Assembly (NCBI GenBank): GCA_900316515.1
Contig: ONDE01000017.1
Span: forward strand, 1-53,770
Length of the DNA: 53,770 bases
Direction of reading: 5' to 3'
Origin: an uncultured Bacteroidales bacterium
Lineage (GTDB): Bacteria; Bacteroidota; Bacteroidia; Bacteroidales; P3
Shown: positions 8,609 through 16,512 of the stretch, piece by piece
How positions within the stretch are numbered: the first letter of the stretch is position 1
Layout of the letters: each line of letters starts with the position of its first letter
Program-made: the position numbers and the translations under genes
The notes under the pieces: generated by a model
What the model was told of the DNA's origin: nothing
The model's input: the letters and a program-made list of their open reading frames with translations, nothing else
Database searches by the model: none

Positions 8609-8676
8609 TTCAACGGCGAATTTAACGAATTACACGAAATTATTAATTACAGGCTAATTACTCGAAATGATGCGGC
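8609..8676. repeat. GAATTNNNC-type 9-bp repeat
   Basis: GAATTTAAC, GAATTACAC and GAAATTATT follow one another at a 9-bp period upstream of the gene starting at 8597, then run into the longer inverted-repeat copy at 8679. Together they fill the 144-nt gap between that gene and murB. Confidence 0.6.
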
Positions 8677-8678
8677 GA

Positions 8679-8743
8679 ATTCGAGTAATTCGCCAATAAT
8701 TGACCTGCGTAGCAATTCGCTTAATTTGCATAATTCGCCGTTT
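8679..8743. repeat. Right copy of the inverted repeat
   Basis: Reverse complement of 7416-7479 with about five mismatches, all in the GAATTA part; 42 nt are identical. It provides the murB stop codon (8742-8744). Confidence 0.85.
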
Positions 8744-9710
8744 AAATTATTATCGCTTCGGGTGTGAGGGTTATGTTGAATTTATGTTTTACGTCGTCTT
8801 GGATGGCGGCAGCGAGGGCACGCACCTCGTCACCTGTACAGCCGCCGGCGTTATAAAGTACTAGAGCATTCTTGGGCCACACCCCTGCCCTGCCCTGTGT
8901 GCGGCCTTTCCAGCCGGCACGGTCTATCAACCAGCCAGCCGATAGTTTATAGCCTTCGGATGCCTTATGGGCTTCGGGCATATCGGGATATTCTGCCTTG
9001 AGGCGTCTGTAAGTTGCCTCGTCGACCACGGGATTCTTGAAGAAGCTGCCTGCAGAGCCGTGTTCTTCGGGACGCGGCAGTTTCTGCCAGCGCATGGCGG
9101 TGATGCTGTCGCGCAGCTGCCGCGCCGTGTCGTGGGGCAACCCCTCGAGGGCCTTGTAGCTCAAGTTGGGTACGTATTCTTTGTGCAGGTGGTAGGTGAC
9201 ATAAAGGATGAGGTAGCGGTTAGGGTAGTGCTTGAACATCGAGTCGCGGTAGGCGAAACGGCACTCCTCGTTGCTGAACGAGCAGCGGCACCGCTCCTTC
9301 AGGTCGTAGGCCTCCACGCTCTCTATGAAATCCTTGGCTTCGGCGCCGTAGGCACCGACGTTCTGCACCGCCGAGGCACCGACGGTGCCGGGTATAGCCG
9401 AGAGGTTCTCCAACCCATAAAGACCGTGGTCGAGCGACCACTGCACGAGGTCGTCCATCACCATGCCACCCCAGGCGGTGACTTTTGAATGTTGAATGTT
9501 GAATGTTGAATGATGAATGTGAGCGAGCGTTACGACGGTACCGTCGTAGTCTTTAGTGAAGACCATATTGCTGCCGCCGCCAAGCAGAAGCACCTCGCCT
9601 TCCAGCGGCGGCACATCGTCGCCCGGTTCCAACAACACAAGCCTACGCGCTTTCACATCGATGCCGAAAGTGTTGTATGGCTTGAGGGATATGTTCTCTA
9701 ATATCTTCAC
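8742..9710 (-). CDS. murB: UDP-N-acetylmuramate dehydrogenase
   Basis: The 322-residue flavoenzyme reduces UDP-GlcNAc-enolpyruvate to UDP-MurNAc in peptidoglycan synthesis. FAD-binding segments (LGGGSNMV, NVGAYGAE), the YRDSMFK motif of type I MurB and the catalytic serine in GSAGSFFKNP are present, as is the terminal substrate-binding region (LIDRAGWKGRTQG). An insert of heptamer repeat DNA near residues 62-76 adds [10 protein letters not shown] between two conserved segments and is probably a surface loop. The stop lies in the inverted repeat. A VanX-type dipeptidase lies just upstream on the same strand. Confidence 0.95.
   Translation of the reverse strand: MKILENISLKPYNTFGIDVKARRLVLLEPGDDVPPLEGEVLLLGGGSNMVFTKDYDGTVVTLAHIHHSTFNIQHSKVTAWGGMVMDDLVQWSLDHGLYGLENLSAIPGTVGASAVQNVGAYGAEAKDFIESVEAYDLKERCRCSFSNEECRFAYRDSMFKHYPNRYLILYVTYHLHKEYVPNLSYKALEGLPHDTARQLRDSITAMRWQKLPRPEEHGSAGSFFKNPVVDEATYRRLKAEYPDMPEAHKASEGYKLSAGWLIDRAGWKGRTQGRAGVWPKNALVLYNAGGCTGDEVRALAAAIQDDVKHKFNITLTPEAIII
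9483..9523 (-). repeat. CATTCAA heptamer repeat inside murB
   Basis: Tandem TGAATGT units on the plus strand; on the coding strand they give STFNIQHS, identical to part of the insert in the ABC ATPase at 31425-31515. Confidence 0.85.
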
Positions 9711-9729
9711 CGCTTAAAAACTCTAACCA

Positions 9730-10470
9730 TTACAGCTCCTGCACAGGGAATTTGAAGTAGGTGTCGGGGTAGGGCTCGTCCTTCAGCGTAAAGTGCCACC
9801 ACTCGCAGTCGTAGGGCTTGAAGCCGTGGGCCAGCATGGCGCGGCGCAGTATCATGCGATTCTCGAACTGTTGGGCCGTCAGCGTACCATTCTCGCCGGT
9901 GTATTCCCCCGTCTCGGGATTGCCGCAGTAGTCGGGATGGCTCTCGCGGCCAAACCAGTCGAAGGTGCCGCCCATGTCGACTTCTTTCTCGGTGCGCATG
10001 TCGAAGATGGTGAGGTCGAGCGTCGAGCCACGCGAATGGCCGCTACGGGTGGCAATATACTCCTTGATGAAGAGGCTGTCCTTCGACTCGTTGGGGTAGA
10101 AATAAGGCTTCATCAATGTGTCGTCCAAATCTTTGCCCCAGCGCACGAAATGGTCTACGCCGCACTGCGGACGGTAGGCGTCGTAGATCTTCAGGCGGTA
10201 GCCCTGGGCCTTGAGGTCGTCGCTGACGGCACGCAGGCTGTCGGCAGCCTTGCGGGTGAGGAGCGCCGTAGGCTGAAGGTATCCGTCTATGCGGGTACCA
10301 ACAAAGTTGTAGGTGCCGAAATAGCGTATCTCGAGGATGGCGTCGGGCACCACGTCGGTGATATTCACAAACTCGGTCGAGTCGAGTTCAGGCTCGGTGG
10401 TCTTCGTGCAGCAGGCCGCCAGAAGACCAACGGCTAATGCAGCAACAACAATCAAAACTTTTTTCATCAT
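9730..10470 (-). CDS. D-alanyl-D-alanine dipeptidase, lipoprotein (VanX/DdpX-like, M15D)
   Basis: A 246-residue zinc dipeptidase of the VanX family. The zinc-binding SGHSRGSTLD (SxHxxGxxxD) and EWWHF motifs and the upstream YDAYRP arginine motif are intact. A lipoprotein signal (VGLLAACC) places it outside the cytoplasm, unlike cytoplasmic VanX; a role in recycling or scavenging of wall D-Ala-D-Ala is more likely than glycopeptide resistance, since no vanH or vanA lies nearby. It starts MMKK, so the start could be one codon later. It follows the MATE gene with a 14-nt gap and precedes murB by 19 nt. Confidence 0.9.
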   Translation of the reverse strand: MMKKVLIVVAALAVGLLAACCTKTTEPELDSTEFVNITDVVPDAILEIRYFGTYNFVGTRIDGYLQPTALLTRKAADSLRAVSDDLKAQGYRLKIYDAYRPQCGVDHFVRWGKDLDDTLMKPYFYPNESKDSLFIKEYIATRSGHSRGSTLDLTIFDMRTEKEVDMGGTFDWFGRESHPDYCGNPETGEYTGENGTLTAQQFENRMILRRAMLAHGFKPYDCEWWHFTLKDEPYPDTYFKFPVQEL

Positions 10471-10484
10471 TAATATGTTTTTTG

Positions 10485-11897
10485 TTAATCTTCAGGATTC
10501 TTGGGACCCATCTCCTTGCGTGGACGTCGCAGCGGCGGCACATAGCCGGGATGGAACACCTTGAGCTGGGTGAGCAGCAATCCAGCCGCCAGCATGGCTC
10601 CCAGCACATCACACACCGTGCAGGTAATCCACACTCCAGTGAGGCCGTCGCCGCCCATCGACACACGGATGGCGGGAATGACGAACATCAGCGGAATGAG
10701 GAAGAGCACCTGACGCGAGAGCGAGGTAGTGATGGCTATCCACGGCTTGTCGATGCTCTGGAAAAACTGCGAGTTGGCGATGGTGAATGCTATCAAGGGC
10801 ATCATCACGTTGAGGTAGCGCATGGCGGGCACGCCGATATCTATAAGTTCAGTGCTGTCGGTGAAAGCCCTAAGTATGAGGCGCGGCAACAGCATGGCCA
10901 AGGCAGCACCCAACACGCCGGCCCCGATGTTCCATTTCTGTGTGAGCACGAAGACATCGCGCAGGCGGTGGTTGTGACCTGCACCGTAGTTGTAGCCTGC
11001 AATGGGCTGCATGCCCTGACAGATGCCGAGCATAAGCATGACCAGGAACGAGCAGTAAGTGTTGACAATGCCATAGGCACCCACGGCATAGTCGCCGCCA
11101 TAGCGTATCAGCTGACGGTTCAGCAGTGCCACGACGAACGAGGCTGCAAAGTTCATCAGGAACGGACTCATGCCTATGAGTAGGACATTGCGGAAAATGT
11201 ATAGCTTCGGAGCCCAGGCATGACGCTTGAAGCGTATGAACGAGGTGGGCTGAACAAAATGGAGCACAGCAACAACGGCGGTGCTGAACATCGATATGGT
11301 GGTGGCTGTGGCGGCACCTGCTATGCCCCACCCCAGCACCATGATAAACAGTGCGTCGAGGAAGATATTGAGCACCGCGCCACCAGCCATTATCCACATG
11401 CTCTTGGTGGGATATCCGCTGGCACGTATCAGTCCCGTCAGGTTGAAGGTCATGGTGGTGAAGAACATACCTGGCAGTACTATCTGCATATACTGGCGGG
11501 CGAAGCCTATGGTGTCGGCCGAAGCGCCGAAGAGTTCCAGTATGCGGTCCATGAAGAGGTAGCCGCCTACAACAAAGAGGAAACCGAAGAAGAAGGTGAG
11601 CAGCATACTGTTGCCGAGTATCTTCTCGGCCCACCGCACATCCTTGCGGCCAAGCACTATGCTCATGCGGCTCGAAGCACCCACGCCCACCAGCGAGCCG
11701 AAGGCGTGGATGATATTCATGATTGGCAGTGTGATGGCCAGGCCAGCAATGGCCATGGCGCCCACATACTGGCCCAGGAACACACGGTCCACAATATTGT
11801 ATATCGAAGCCACCACCTGCGTAATCACCGCCGGCAGCGCATATTGCCACAGCAATGTGCCGATAGGTTTGGTCTCTAGTTCTTTAGTATTGTCCAT
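10485..11897 (-). CDS. MATE family multidrug/Na+ antiporter
   Basis: The 470-residue membrane protein has the twelve hydrophobic segments and internal two-fold pattern of MATE exporters, beginning with IGTLLWQYALPAVITQVVASIYNIVDRVFLG and a second-half GICQGMQPIAGYNYGAG motif typical of the family. Substrate cannot be told from sequence; homologues expel cationic drugs in exchange for Na+ or H+. It heads a possible minus-strand run with the dipeptidase and murB. The leader contains AATTCACTATTCACC-type heptamers. Confidence 0.93.
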   Translation of the reverse strand: MDNTKELETKPIGTLLWQYALPAVITQVVASIYNIVDRVFLGQYVGAMAIAGLAITLPIMNIIHAFGSLVGVGASSRMSIVLGRKDVRWAEKILGNSMLLTFFFGFLFVVGGYLFMDRILELFGASADTIGFARQYMQIVLPGMFFTTMTFNLTGLIRASGYPTKSMWIMAGGAVLNIFLDALFIMVLGWGIAGAATATTISMFSTAVVAVLHFVQPTSFIRFKRHAWAPKLYIFRNVLLIGMSPFLMNFAASFVVALLNRQLIRYGGDYAVGAYGIVNTYCSFLVMLMLGICQGMQPIAGYNYGAGHNHRLRDVFVLTQKWNIGAGVLGAALAMLLPRLILRAFTDSTELIDIGVPAMRYLNVMMPLIAFTIANSQFFQSIDKPWIAITTSLSRQVLFLIPLMFVIPAIRVSMGGDGLTGVWITCTVCDVLGAMLAAGLLLTQLKVFHPGYVPPLRRPRKEMGPKNPED

Positions 11898-11927
11898 TAT
11901 CTATTACAATTCACTATTCACCATTCA

Positions 11928-13076
11928 CTAAAAATTCACCACTACAATAGTCGACAGACGCCAGTCTTGGAACAGTCCTTCCACACCGACATTGTCTATG
12001 CCGCTGCCTTCGATGCCCAGTTCCGCGGCACTCATGGCGCTGGCTGAATGGAAATAGTATAGGTTGTGTCTGTACTGTGTGCCAAAGAACACCCTGCCTA
12101 TCGTGAAGCCCAATGCCCCGCCGAAGGTGACAGTGGGTGCCAGCTGGCCGGTGATTCTCACATTGTCGCCATCGCTCCATGGCACTGCCGTCAGGTTACT
12201 GTAAACTGTGAGCATGGGCAGGATGGTCAGGTTGAGGGTGATATTGAAAAGACCCTTGTCGTGCGGCCCTGTGGGGTCGTGGTGCACAAAGACGATGTTA
12301 TGCGAGTAGCCCGCGCCCACCGAGCTCTGGAAGTTCCTATAGCCCTTGAAATCCGAGAGCATCAGTATGGCATCGCCTTGCTGGTGTTCCAGCGCGCTGA
12401 GCAGCATTCCCGCACATATCATCAGCGAGCCCGCCGACCGCCGCTGCACCATGTCGCACTTATAGGCCGCCGTGTAGGCGAAGCGGTTGCGCCGTATGGT
12501 CCAGTAGGCATCCACGTTCAGTCGTCCAACGGCGCAGGGGTTGCTAGTCTGCGACTCGCTGACGGTGTGCCACTGCGTGGTGCCGAGGGTGTCAATTGTT
12601 ATGGTGTTTTTGGCATACTGGCTTATGCGGTAGGCACTCACCCTGATGCCCCATTTATGCCCCTGATAGCCGAAATTGAGGCTTGTGGTGGTAGCTGCGT
12701 TGGCAGGCCAGGTGAACAAGCCGAAGCCAAGACCAAGCTTGCCGTAGCCCAATCCCATGCCGAAGCCACCGTTGATGTTCTCGCTCATATTGCTGGTGAT
12801 GGTCGACGGCACCTGGGCAGTGGCGGTCACGTTGCCCTCGTTGTCATGCTCGTAGCAGGTCATGTCGAAGCCCGACTTCAGATCAACGCTGACGCGCTGC
12901 AGCGCACCGTCCAGACTCACCTGGAAGCGCACCGGATGCTGATAGATGTAACTGCTGTCGAACTGGTCACCCTCCCTCAGCCACAGCACAAAGCGTTGCC
13001 AAAGCCCTTGCGCCGACACAGGAGCGCATGGCAGAACGACAAGCAAAGTCAGCAGTACTATGCGGAATACCTTCAT
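11928..13076 (-). CDS. DUF4421-type outer membrane beta-barrel protein
   Basis: A 382-residue exported protein with a cleavable signal peptide (VVLPCAPVSAQ). The rest alternates polar and hydrophobic residues, is rich in Gly and aromatic residues, has an NxxFGYQGHKWGIRVSAYR stretch and ends in an aromatic residue (VVVNF), as barrels do. This matches the DUF4421 family of Bacteroidales; its function is unknown. Its ATG overlaps the stop of the M20 amidohydrolase (ATGA), so the two are translationally coupled. Confidence 0.7.
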   Translation of the reverse strand: MKVFRIVLLTLLVVLPCAPVSAQGLWQRFVLWLREGDQFDSSYIYQHPVRFQVSLDGALQRVSVDLKSGFDMTCYEHDNEGNVTATAQVPSTITSNMSENINGGFGMGLGYGKLGLGFGLFTWPANAATTTSLNFGYQGHKWGIRVSAYRISQYAKNTITIDTLGTTQWHTVSESQTSNPCAVGRLNVDAYWTIRRNRFAYTAAYKCDMVQRRSAGSLMICAGMLLSALEHQQGDAILMLSDFKGYRNFQSSVGAGYSHNIVFVHHDPTGPHDKGLFNITLNLTILPMLTVYSNLTAVPWSDGDNVRITGQLAPTVTFGGALGFTIGRVFFGTQYRHNLYYFHSASAMSAAELGIEGSGIDNVGVEGLFQDWRLSTIVVVNF

Positions 13077-14278
13077 CAGCCTTTAATCCTATTCTTCAGC
13101 GCCATGATAGCGTTATAAGCCACCAGTCCGTTGGCCAGTTCCAGACTGCGCTCGTCGACCATCAGGTCGGGGCGGTGCAGGTTACTGAAAGGGGTGCCGG
13201 GCTCGTGGATACCGATACGGAAATAGCAAGCCGGTATCTTCTGGGCAAAGAAGGCGAAGTCCTCGGCCGTCATCCTCAGGTCGAGCCATTCCACATTCTC
13301 CTCGCCGACATATGCGCAGGCGTTGTCGTGCACCTGCTGTGTGCAGGCGTCGTCGTTGAAGACGTATGGGTAGCCGTAGTCTATAAACAGGTCGCACTCG
13401 GCGCCCATGGCCTCAGCCACGCCAGTGCTTATCTTGCGAATCTTCTCGTGGGCCTCGAGGCGCCACTTCTCGTCGAAGGTTCGTATGATGCCCTCCATCT
13501 TCACCGTGTCGGGAATGATGTTGGTGCGTCCGCCGACTTCCTGAATCTTGCCTATGGTCAGCACCGTGGGCATCATTGGGGCGGCATTGCGGCTCACCAC
13601 CTGCTGCAGGGCTATGACGATATGGCTGGCCACCACTATGGGGTCGACGCTCATGTGCGGCGTTGCGCCATGACCTCCCTTGCCCTTCACCGTCCAGTAC
13701 AGCTCGTCGGTCGATGCCATGTACTTGCCCTTGCGCATGCCCACCTTGCCGCAGTCCATCTCCGGCAGACAGTGGAACGAGTAAATCTCGTTGGGCATGA
13801 CATCCTTGAACAGACCGTCTTCCATCATCATGCGGGCGCCACCGGGGTACTTCTCCTCGCTGGGCTCGAATATAAACATCAGCGTGCCGCTGAAATGGTC
13901 CTTCAGCTGCGTCAGTATCTTGATAGCACCCAGTAGCGAGCAGGTGTGCATGTCGTGTCCGCAGGCGTGCATCACGCCATGCTTCTCGCTGGCAAACGGC
14001 AGTCCGGTGCACTCTGTGATGGGCAGTGCGTCATAGTCCGACCGCAGTGCCACGCAATAACTGTCAGGGTCCGTGCCACCGCGCAGCATGGCCATCACAC
14101 CGGTCTTGCCGATACCGGTCCTTGGCTCCAGCCCCATCTCGCGCAGCCGTTCGGCCACGAACTCCATGGTGCCGTATTCCTCTTGGCTCAGGTCTGGGTG
14201 GCGGTGCATCCACCTACGCCACTCTATCACCTCTTCGCGCTGCGCATGCGCCAGCGCTTTTATATCATCGATAATCAT
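13076..14278 (-). CDS. M20 family amidohydrolase (hippurate hydrolase/IAA-amino acid hydrolase type)
   Basis: A 400-residue metallohydrolase that cleaves N-acyl amino acids. The metal-binding ACGHDMHT motif, the EPSEE general base segment and the dimerisation domain are present, and no signal peptide is seen, so it is cytoplasmic. It is probably the first gene of a two-gene operon with the DUF4421-type protein. A TATCTTTG element lies about 55 nt upstream. Confidence 0.9.
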   Translation of the reverse strand: MIIDDIKALAHAQREEVIEWRRWMHRHPDLSQEEYGTMEFVAERLREMGLEPRTGIGKTGVMAMLRGGTDPDSYCVALRSDYDALPITECTGLPFASEKHGVMHACGHDMHTCSLLGAIKILTQLKDHFSGTLMFIFEPSEEKYPGGARMMMEDGLFKDVMPNEIYSFHCLPEMDCGKVGMRKGKYMASTDELYWTVKGKGGHGATPHMSVDPIVVASHIVIALQQVVSRNAAPMMPTVLTIGKIQEVGGRTNIIPDTVKMEGIIRTFDEKWRLEAHEKIRKISTGVAEAMGAECDLFIDYGYPYVFNDDACTQQVHDNACAYVGEENVEWLDLRMTAEDFAFFAQKIPACYFRIGIHEPGTPFSNLHRPDLMVDERSLELANGLVAYNAIMALKNRIKG

Positions 14279-14330
14279 AATCGCTTAATTTTCAATTCAC
14301 AATTCACCAATCACCAATCACTACTCATTG

Positions 14331-14338
14331 CAAAGATA
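14331..14338 (-). promoter_or_regulatory. -7 element for the M20 amidohydrolase
   Basis: Minus-strand TATCTTTG with a TTG 22 nt further upstream, slightly longer than the usual 19-21 nt spacing. Heptamer-like GATTGGT and GAATTGT words fill the leader. Confidence 0.5.
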
Positions 14339-14400
14339 CGACTTTTTTATATATCATACACAATATAGTTATCCACAACTCGTTATTATCACATTAAAAC

Positions 14401-14427
14401 ATTCACGCAATCAAACAATCACGCAAT
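14401..14427 (+). repeat. CAATCAAA leader repeat of rfbB
   Basis: CACGCAATCAAACAATCACG lies directly before the rfbB ATG. The same word family occurs in the leaders of the genes starting at 4725 and 47569. Confidence 0.65.
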
Positions 14428-15558
14428 ATGAACATCATCATCACCGGCGGTGCCGGATTCATCGGGAGCCATGTGGTACGTCTGTTTGTCAACAAGTACC
14501 CGCAGTACAAGATCATCAACCTTGACAAGCTGACCTACGCCGGCAACCTCGCCAACCTCAAGGACATTGAGGACAAGCCCAACTACAAGTTCGTCAAGAT
14601 GGACATCTGCGACTTCGACGGTGTCTACAAACTGATGCAGGACGAGCACGTCGACGGCATCATCCACCTCGCCGCCGAGAGCCACGTGGACCGCAGCATC
14701 AAGGATCCCTTCACCTTCGCACAGACCAACGTCATGGGCACCCTCAGCCTGCTGCAGGCCGCCAAGCTCTACTGGGAGAGCCTGCCGGAGAAATGGGAGG
14801 GCAAGCGCTTCTATCACATCTCGACCGACGAGGTATATGGCGCCCTGGAAATGACCCACCCCGAAGGTATCAAGCCGCCGTTCACCACCAAGGCCTCCAG
14901 CGGTGAGCACCACTTGGCCTACGGCGAGAAATTCTTCACCGAGGACCTGAAGTACCAGCCCCACAGTCCCTACAGCGCCGCCAAGGCCTCGAGCGACCAC
15001 TTCGTGCGCGCTTTCCACGACACCTACGGTCTGCCCACCATCGTCACCAACTGCTCGAACAACTACGGCCCTTACCAGTTCCCCGAGAAGCTGATACCGC
15101 TCTTCATTAATAATATCCGCCACCGCAAGCCGCTGCCCGTCTATGGCAAGGGCGAGAACGTGCGCGACTGGCTCTATGTCGAGGACCACGCCCGTGCCAT
15201 CGACCTCATCTTCCACAAAGGCAAGGTAGCCGAGACCTACAATATCGGCGGCTTCAACGAGTGGAAGAATATCGATATCATCAAGGTGGTCATCAACACC
15301 GTCGACCGCCTGCTGGGCCGCCCCGAGGGTCAGGACATGGACCTCATCACCTACGTCACCGACCGTGCCGGCCACGATATGCGCTACGCCATCGACAGCA
15401 GCAAGCTGCAGCGGGAGCTCGGCTGGGAGCCCAGCCTGCAGTTCGAGGAAGGCATCGAGAAGACCGTGAAGTGGTATTTGGAGAACCAGGAATGGATGGA
15501 CAACGTCACCTCGGGCGACTACCAGAAGTACTACGACGATATGTACAAGGGCCGCTAG
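14428..15558 (+). CDS. rfbB: dTDP-glucose 4,6-dehydratase
   Basis: A 376-residue extended short-chain dehydrogenase. The NAD-binding GGAGFIGSH, the catalytic STDEVYG and YSAAKASSD (YxxxK) segments and the NNYGPYQFPEKLIP signature identify RmlB, which makes the 4-keto-6-deoxy intermediate of dTDP-rhamnose. The other rml genes are not adjacent. No good promoter was found; a single DnaA-box-like TTATCCACA lies at 14369. A strong terminator follows. Confidence 0.96.
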   Translation: MNIIITGGAGFIGSHVVRLFVNKYPQYKIINLDKLTYAGNLANLKDIEDKPNYKFVKMDICDFDGVYKLMQDEHVDGIIHLAAESHVDRSIKDPFTFAQTNVMGTLSLLQAAKLYWESLPEKWEGKRFYHISTDEVYGALEMTHPEGIKPPFTTKASSGEHHLAYGEKFFTEDLKYQPHSPYSAAKASSDHFVRAFHDTYGLPTIVTNCSNNYGPYQFPEKLIPLFINNIRHRKPLPVYGKGENVRDWLYVEDHARAIDLIFHKGKVAETYNIGGFNEWKNIDIIKVVINTVDRLLGRPEGQDMDLITYVTDRAGHDMRYAIDSSKLQRELGWEPSLQFEEGIEKTVKWYLENQEWMDNVTSGDYQKYYDDMYKGR

Positions 15559-15588
15559 TCGAAAGACAACACGGACAACAAAGACAAC

Positions 15589-15627
15589 AACGGGAGCAAC
15601 CAAATGGTCGCTCCCGTTTATTTTTTA
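15589..15627 (+). terminator. Rho-independent terminator of rfbB
   Basis: AACGGGAGC (15589-15597) pairs with GCTCCCGTT (15610-15618), with an inner ACC/GGT, followed by TATTTTTTAA. Confidence 0.9.
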
Positions 15628-15833
15628 ATAGTATTCAATTATCCTTATAACCATGAGGGTCCACCTTTGTCGACGGGGTCAAAATCGATGTACCACAACC
15701 GCTAGTATATAGCGCCATCGGCGTTTTCGCTATTGTATTGCTGACGGCAGACCGGGATACGGCAGGGGTAAGGATAAGGATGACCAGGTATCAACTACCT
15801 GCGAAGAACTTGTTAACAACTATTAAAAAACTT
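15628..15833. other. Intergenic stretch without a recognised gene
   Basis: This part of the 558-nt gap between rfbB and the BlaI-like gene contains small dyads (ATAGCG ... CGCTAT around 15708; CAGGTA tcaac TACCTG near 15785). A run of about 60 codons without a stop ends at 15848 but has no plausible ATG. I see no convincing gene. Confidence 0.5.
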
Positions 15834-15905
15834 ACTATCTCTTACTAAAGTAAATGATGATAAGGAGATGATAAGGAGATGAGTAGGCGTTGAGTAAGAG
15901 ATAGT
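15834..15905. repeat. 11-bp-period array framed by a 13-bp inverted repeat
   Basis: ACTATCTCTTACT (15834-15846) is the perfect reverse complement of AGTAAGAGATAGT (15893-15905). Between and including the right arm are five 11-bp units (15848-15902): AAGTAAATGAT, GATAAGGAGAT twice, GAGTAGGCGTT, GAGTAAGAGAT. Confidence 0.8.
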
Positions 15906-16003
15906 GTCTACTTATGCCTGATTTATAGGCAGTTAGACCATAACGTCTATTCCAAATGTATATTGCTGTATTTCAACATAATATATTTTTACCACTAAAA
16001 CTC

Positions 16004-16011
16004 TAATTTTG
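16004..16011 (+). promoter_or_regulatory. Possible -7 element of the BlaI/M56 operon
   Basis: TAATTTTG matches TAnnTTTG, 106 nt before the BlaI-like ATG. No clear -33 element accompanies it. Confidence 0.4.
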
Positions 16012-16060
16012 AGTCGCAAAGAAAAAATTGAAAAAAAATTTTCATCGGCACACAATACTA

Positions 16061-16076
16061 AACGAAATACATCGTT
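16061..16076. promoter_or_regulatory. Candidate BlaI-type operator dyad
   Basis: AACGA and TCGTT arms separated by 6 nt lie 40 nt before the repressor gene. BlaI/MecI repressors bind dyads in their own promoters; assignment here rests on position and symmetry only. Confidence 0.4.
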
Positions 16077-16116
16077 ACTTAACTAGAAATTTAATTATAG
16101 AACTACGATTTTAATT

Positions 16117-16482
16117 ATGGAAACGAAAGAACTGAAGGAACTGACCAAGGCCGAGGAGCAAGTGATGCAGGCCGTGTGGAAGGTCGACAAGGGGTTTGCC
16201 AACGAGATTGTGTCGGCTGTGGAAGGCGCCGCATCGTACAATACGGTGCTGTCGGTGGTGAGGATTCTTGAGCAGAAAGGCTATGTGTCGCACGTGGCCT
16301 TCAACCGCAACAACCAATATTATCCATTGGTGAGCCGGGAGGAGTATATGCAGCAGCAGCTGAAGGGATTCGCAAAGCGTTACTTCGGCTCGTCGGCACG
16401 GGCGCTGGTGAGCTTCCTGGTGGACAAGAACGAGGTGTCGCTCGAGGATCTGGAGGCCATCGGCAAAGAAATTGAGAGTTAA
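16117..16482 (+). CDS. BlaI/MecI/CopY family transcriptional repressor
   Basis: The 121-residue winged-helix protein shows the family pattern: LTKAEEQVMQAVW at the start, then the recognition-helix region SYNTVLSVVRILEQKGYV and a C-terminal dimer part with VSREEYMQQQLKGF. These repressors are cut by the partner M56 membrane peptidase when a signal is sensed. The M56 gene follows after a 30-nt gap, as in bla and mec systems, but no beta-lactamase is nearby, so the regulated target is unknown. Confidence 0.92.
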   Translation: METKELKELTKAEEQVMQAVWKVDKGFANEIVSAVEGAASYNTVLSVVRILEQKGYVSHVAFNRNNQYYPLVSREEYMQQQLKGFAKRYFGSSARALVSFLVDKNEVSLEDLEAIGKEIES

Positions 16483-16512
16483 AGAATAACCGTTAACCAT
16501 TAAGCATTACCC

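Noticed and set aside
9730..10470. Glycopeptide (vancomycin) resistance determinant
   Set aside because: The VanX-like protein is an exported lipoprotein and no vanH, vanA or vanRS genes are adjacent.
14369..14377. DnaA box TTATCCACA and possible replication origin
   Set aside because: A single box, no cluster, no dnaA or dnaN nearby; expected by chance.
14419..15603. 394-residue antisense ORF covering rfbB
   Set aside because: Same artefact of codon bias; low-complexity Val/Leu/Ala/Asp composition and no start context. The same holds for antisense ORFs over yidC, nhaD, MATE and the MBL gene.
15659..15848. Short open frame between rfbB and the BlaI-like gene
   Set aside because: About 60 codons with one hydrophobic patch but no usable start codon; it ends in the repeat array.
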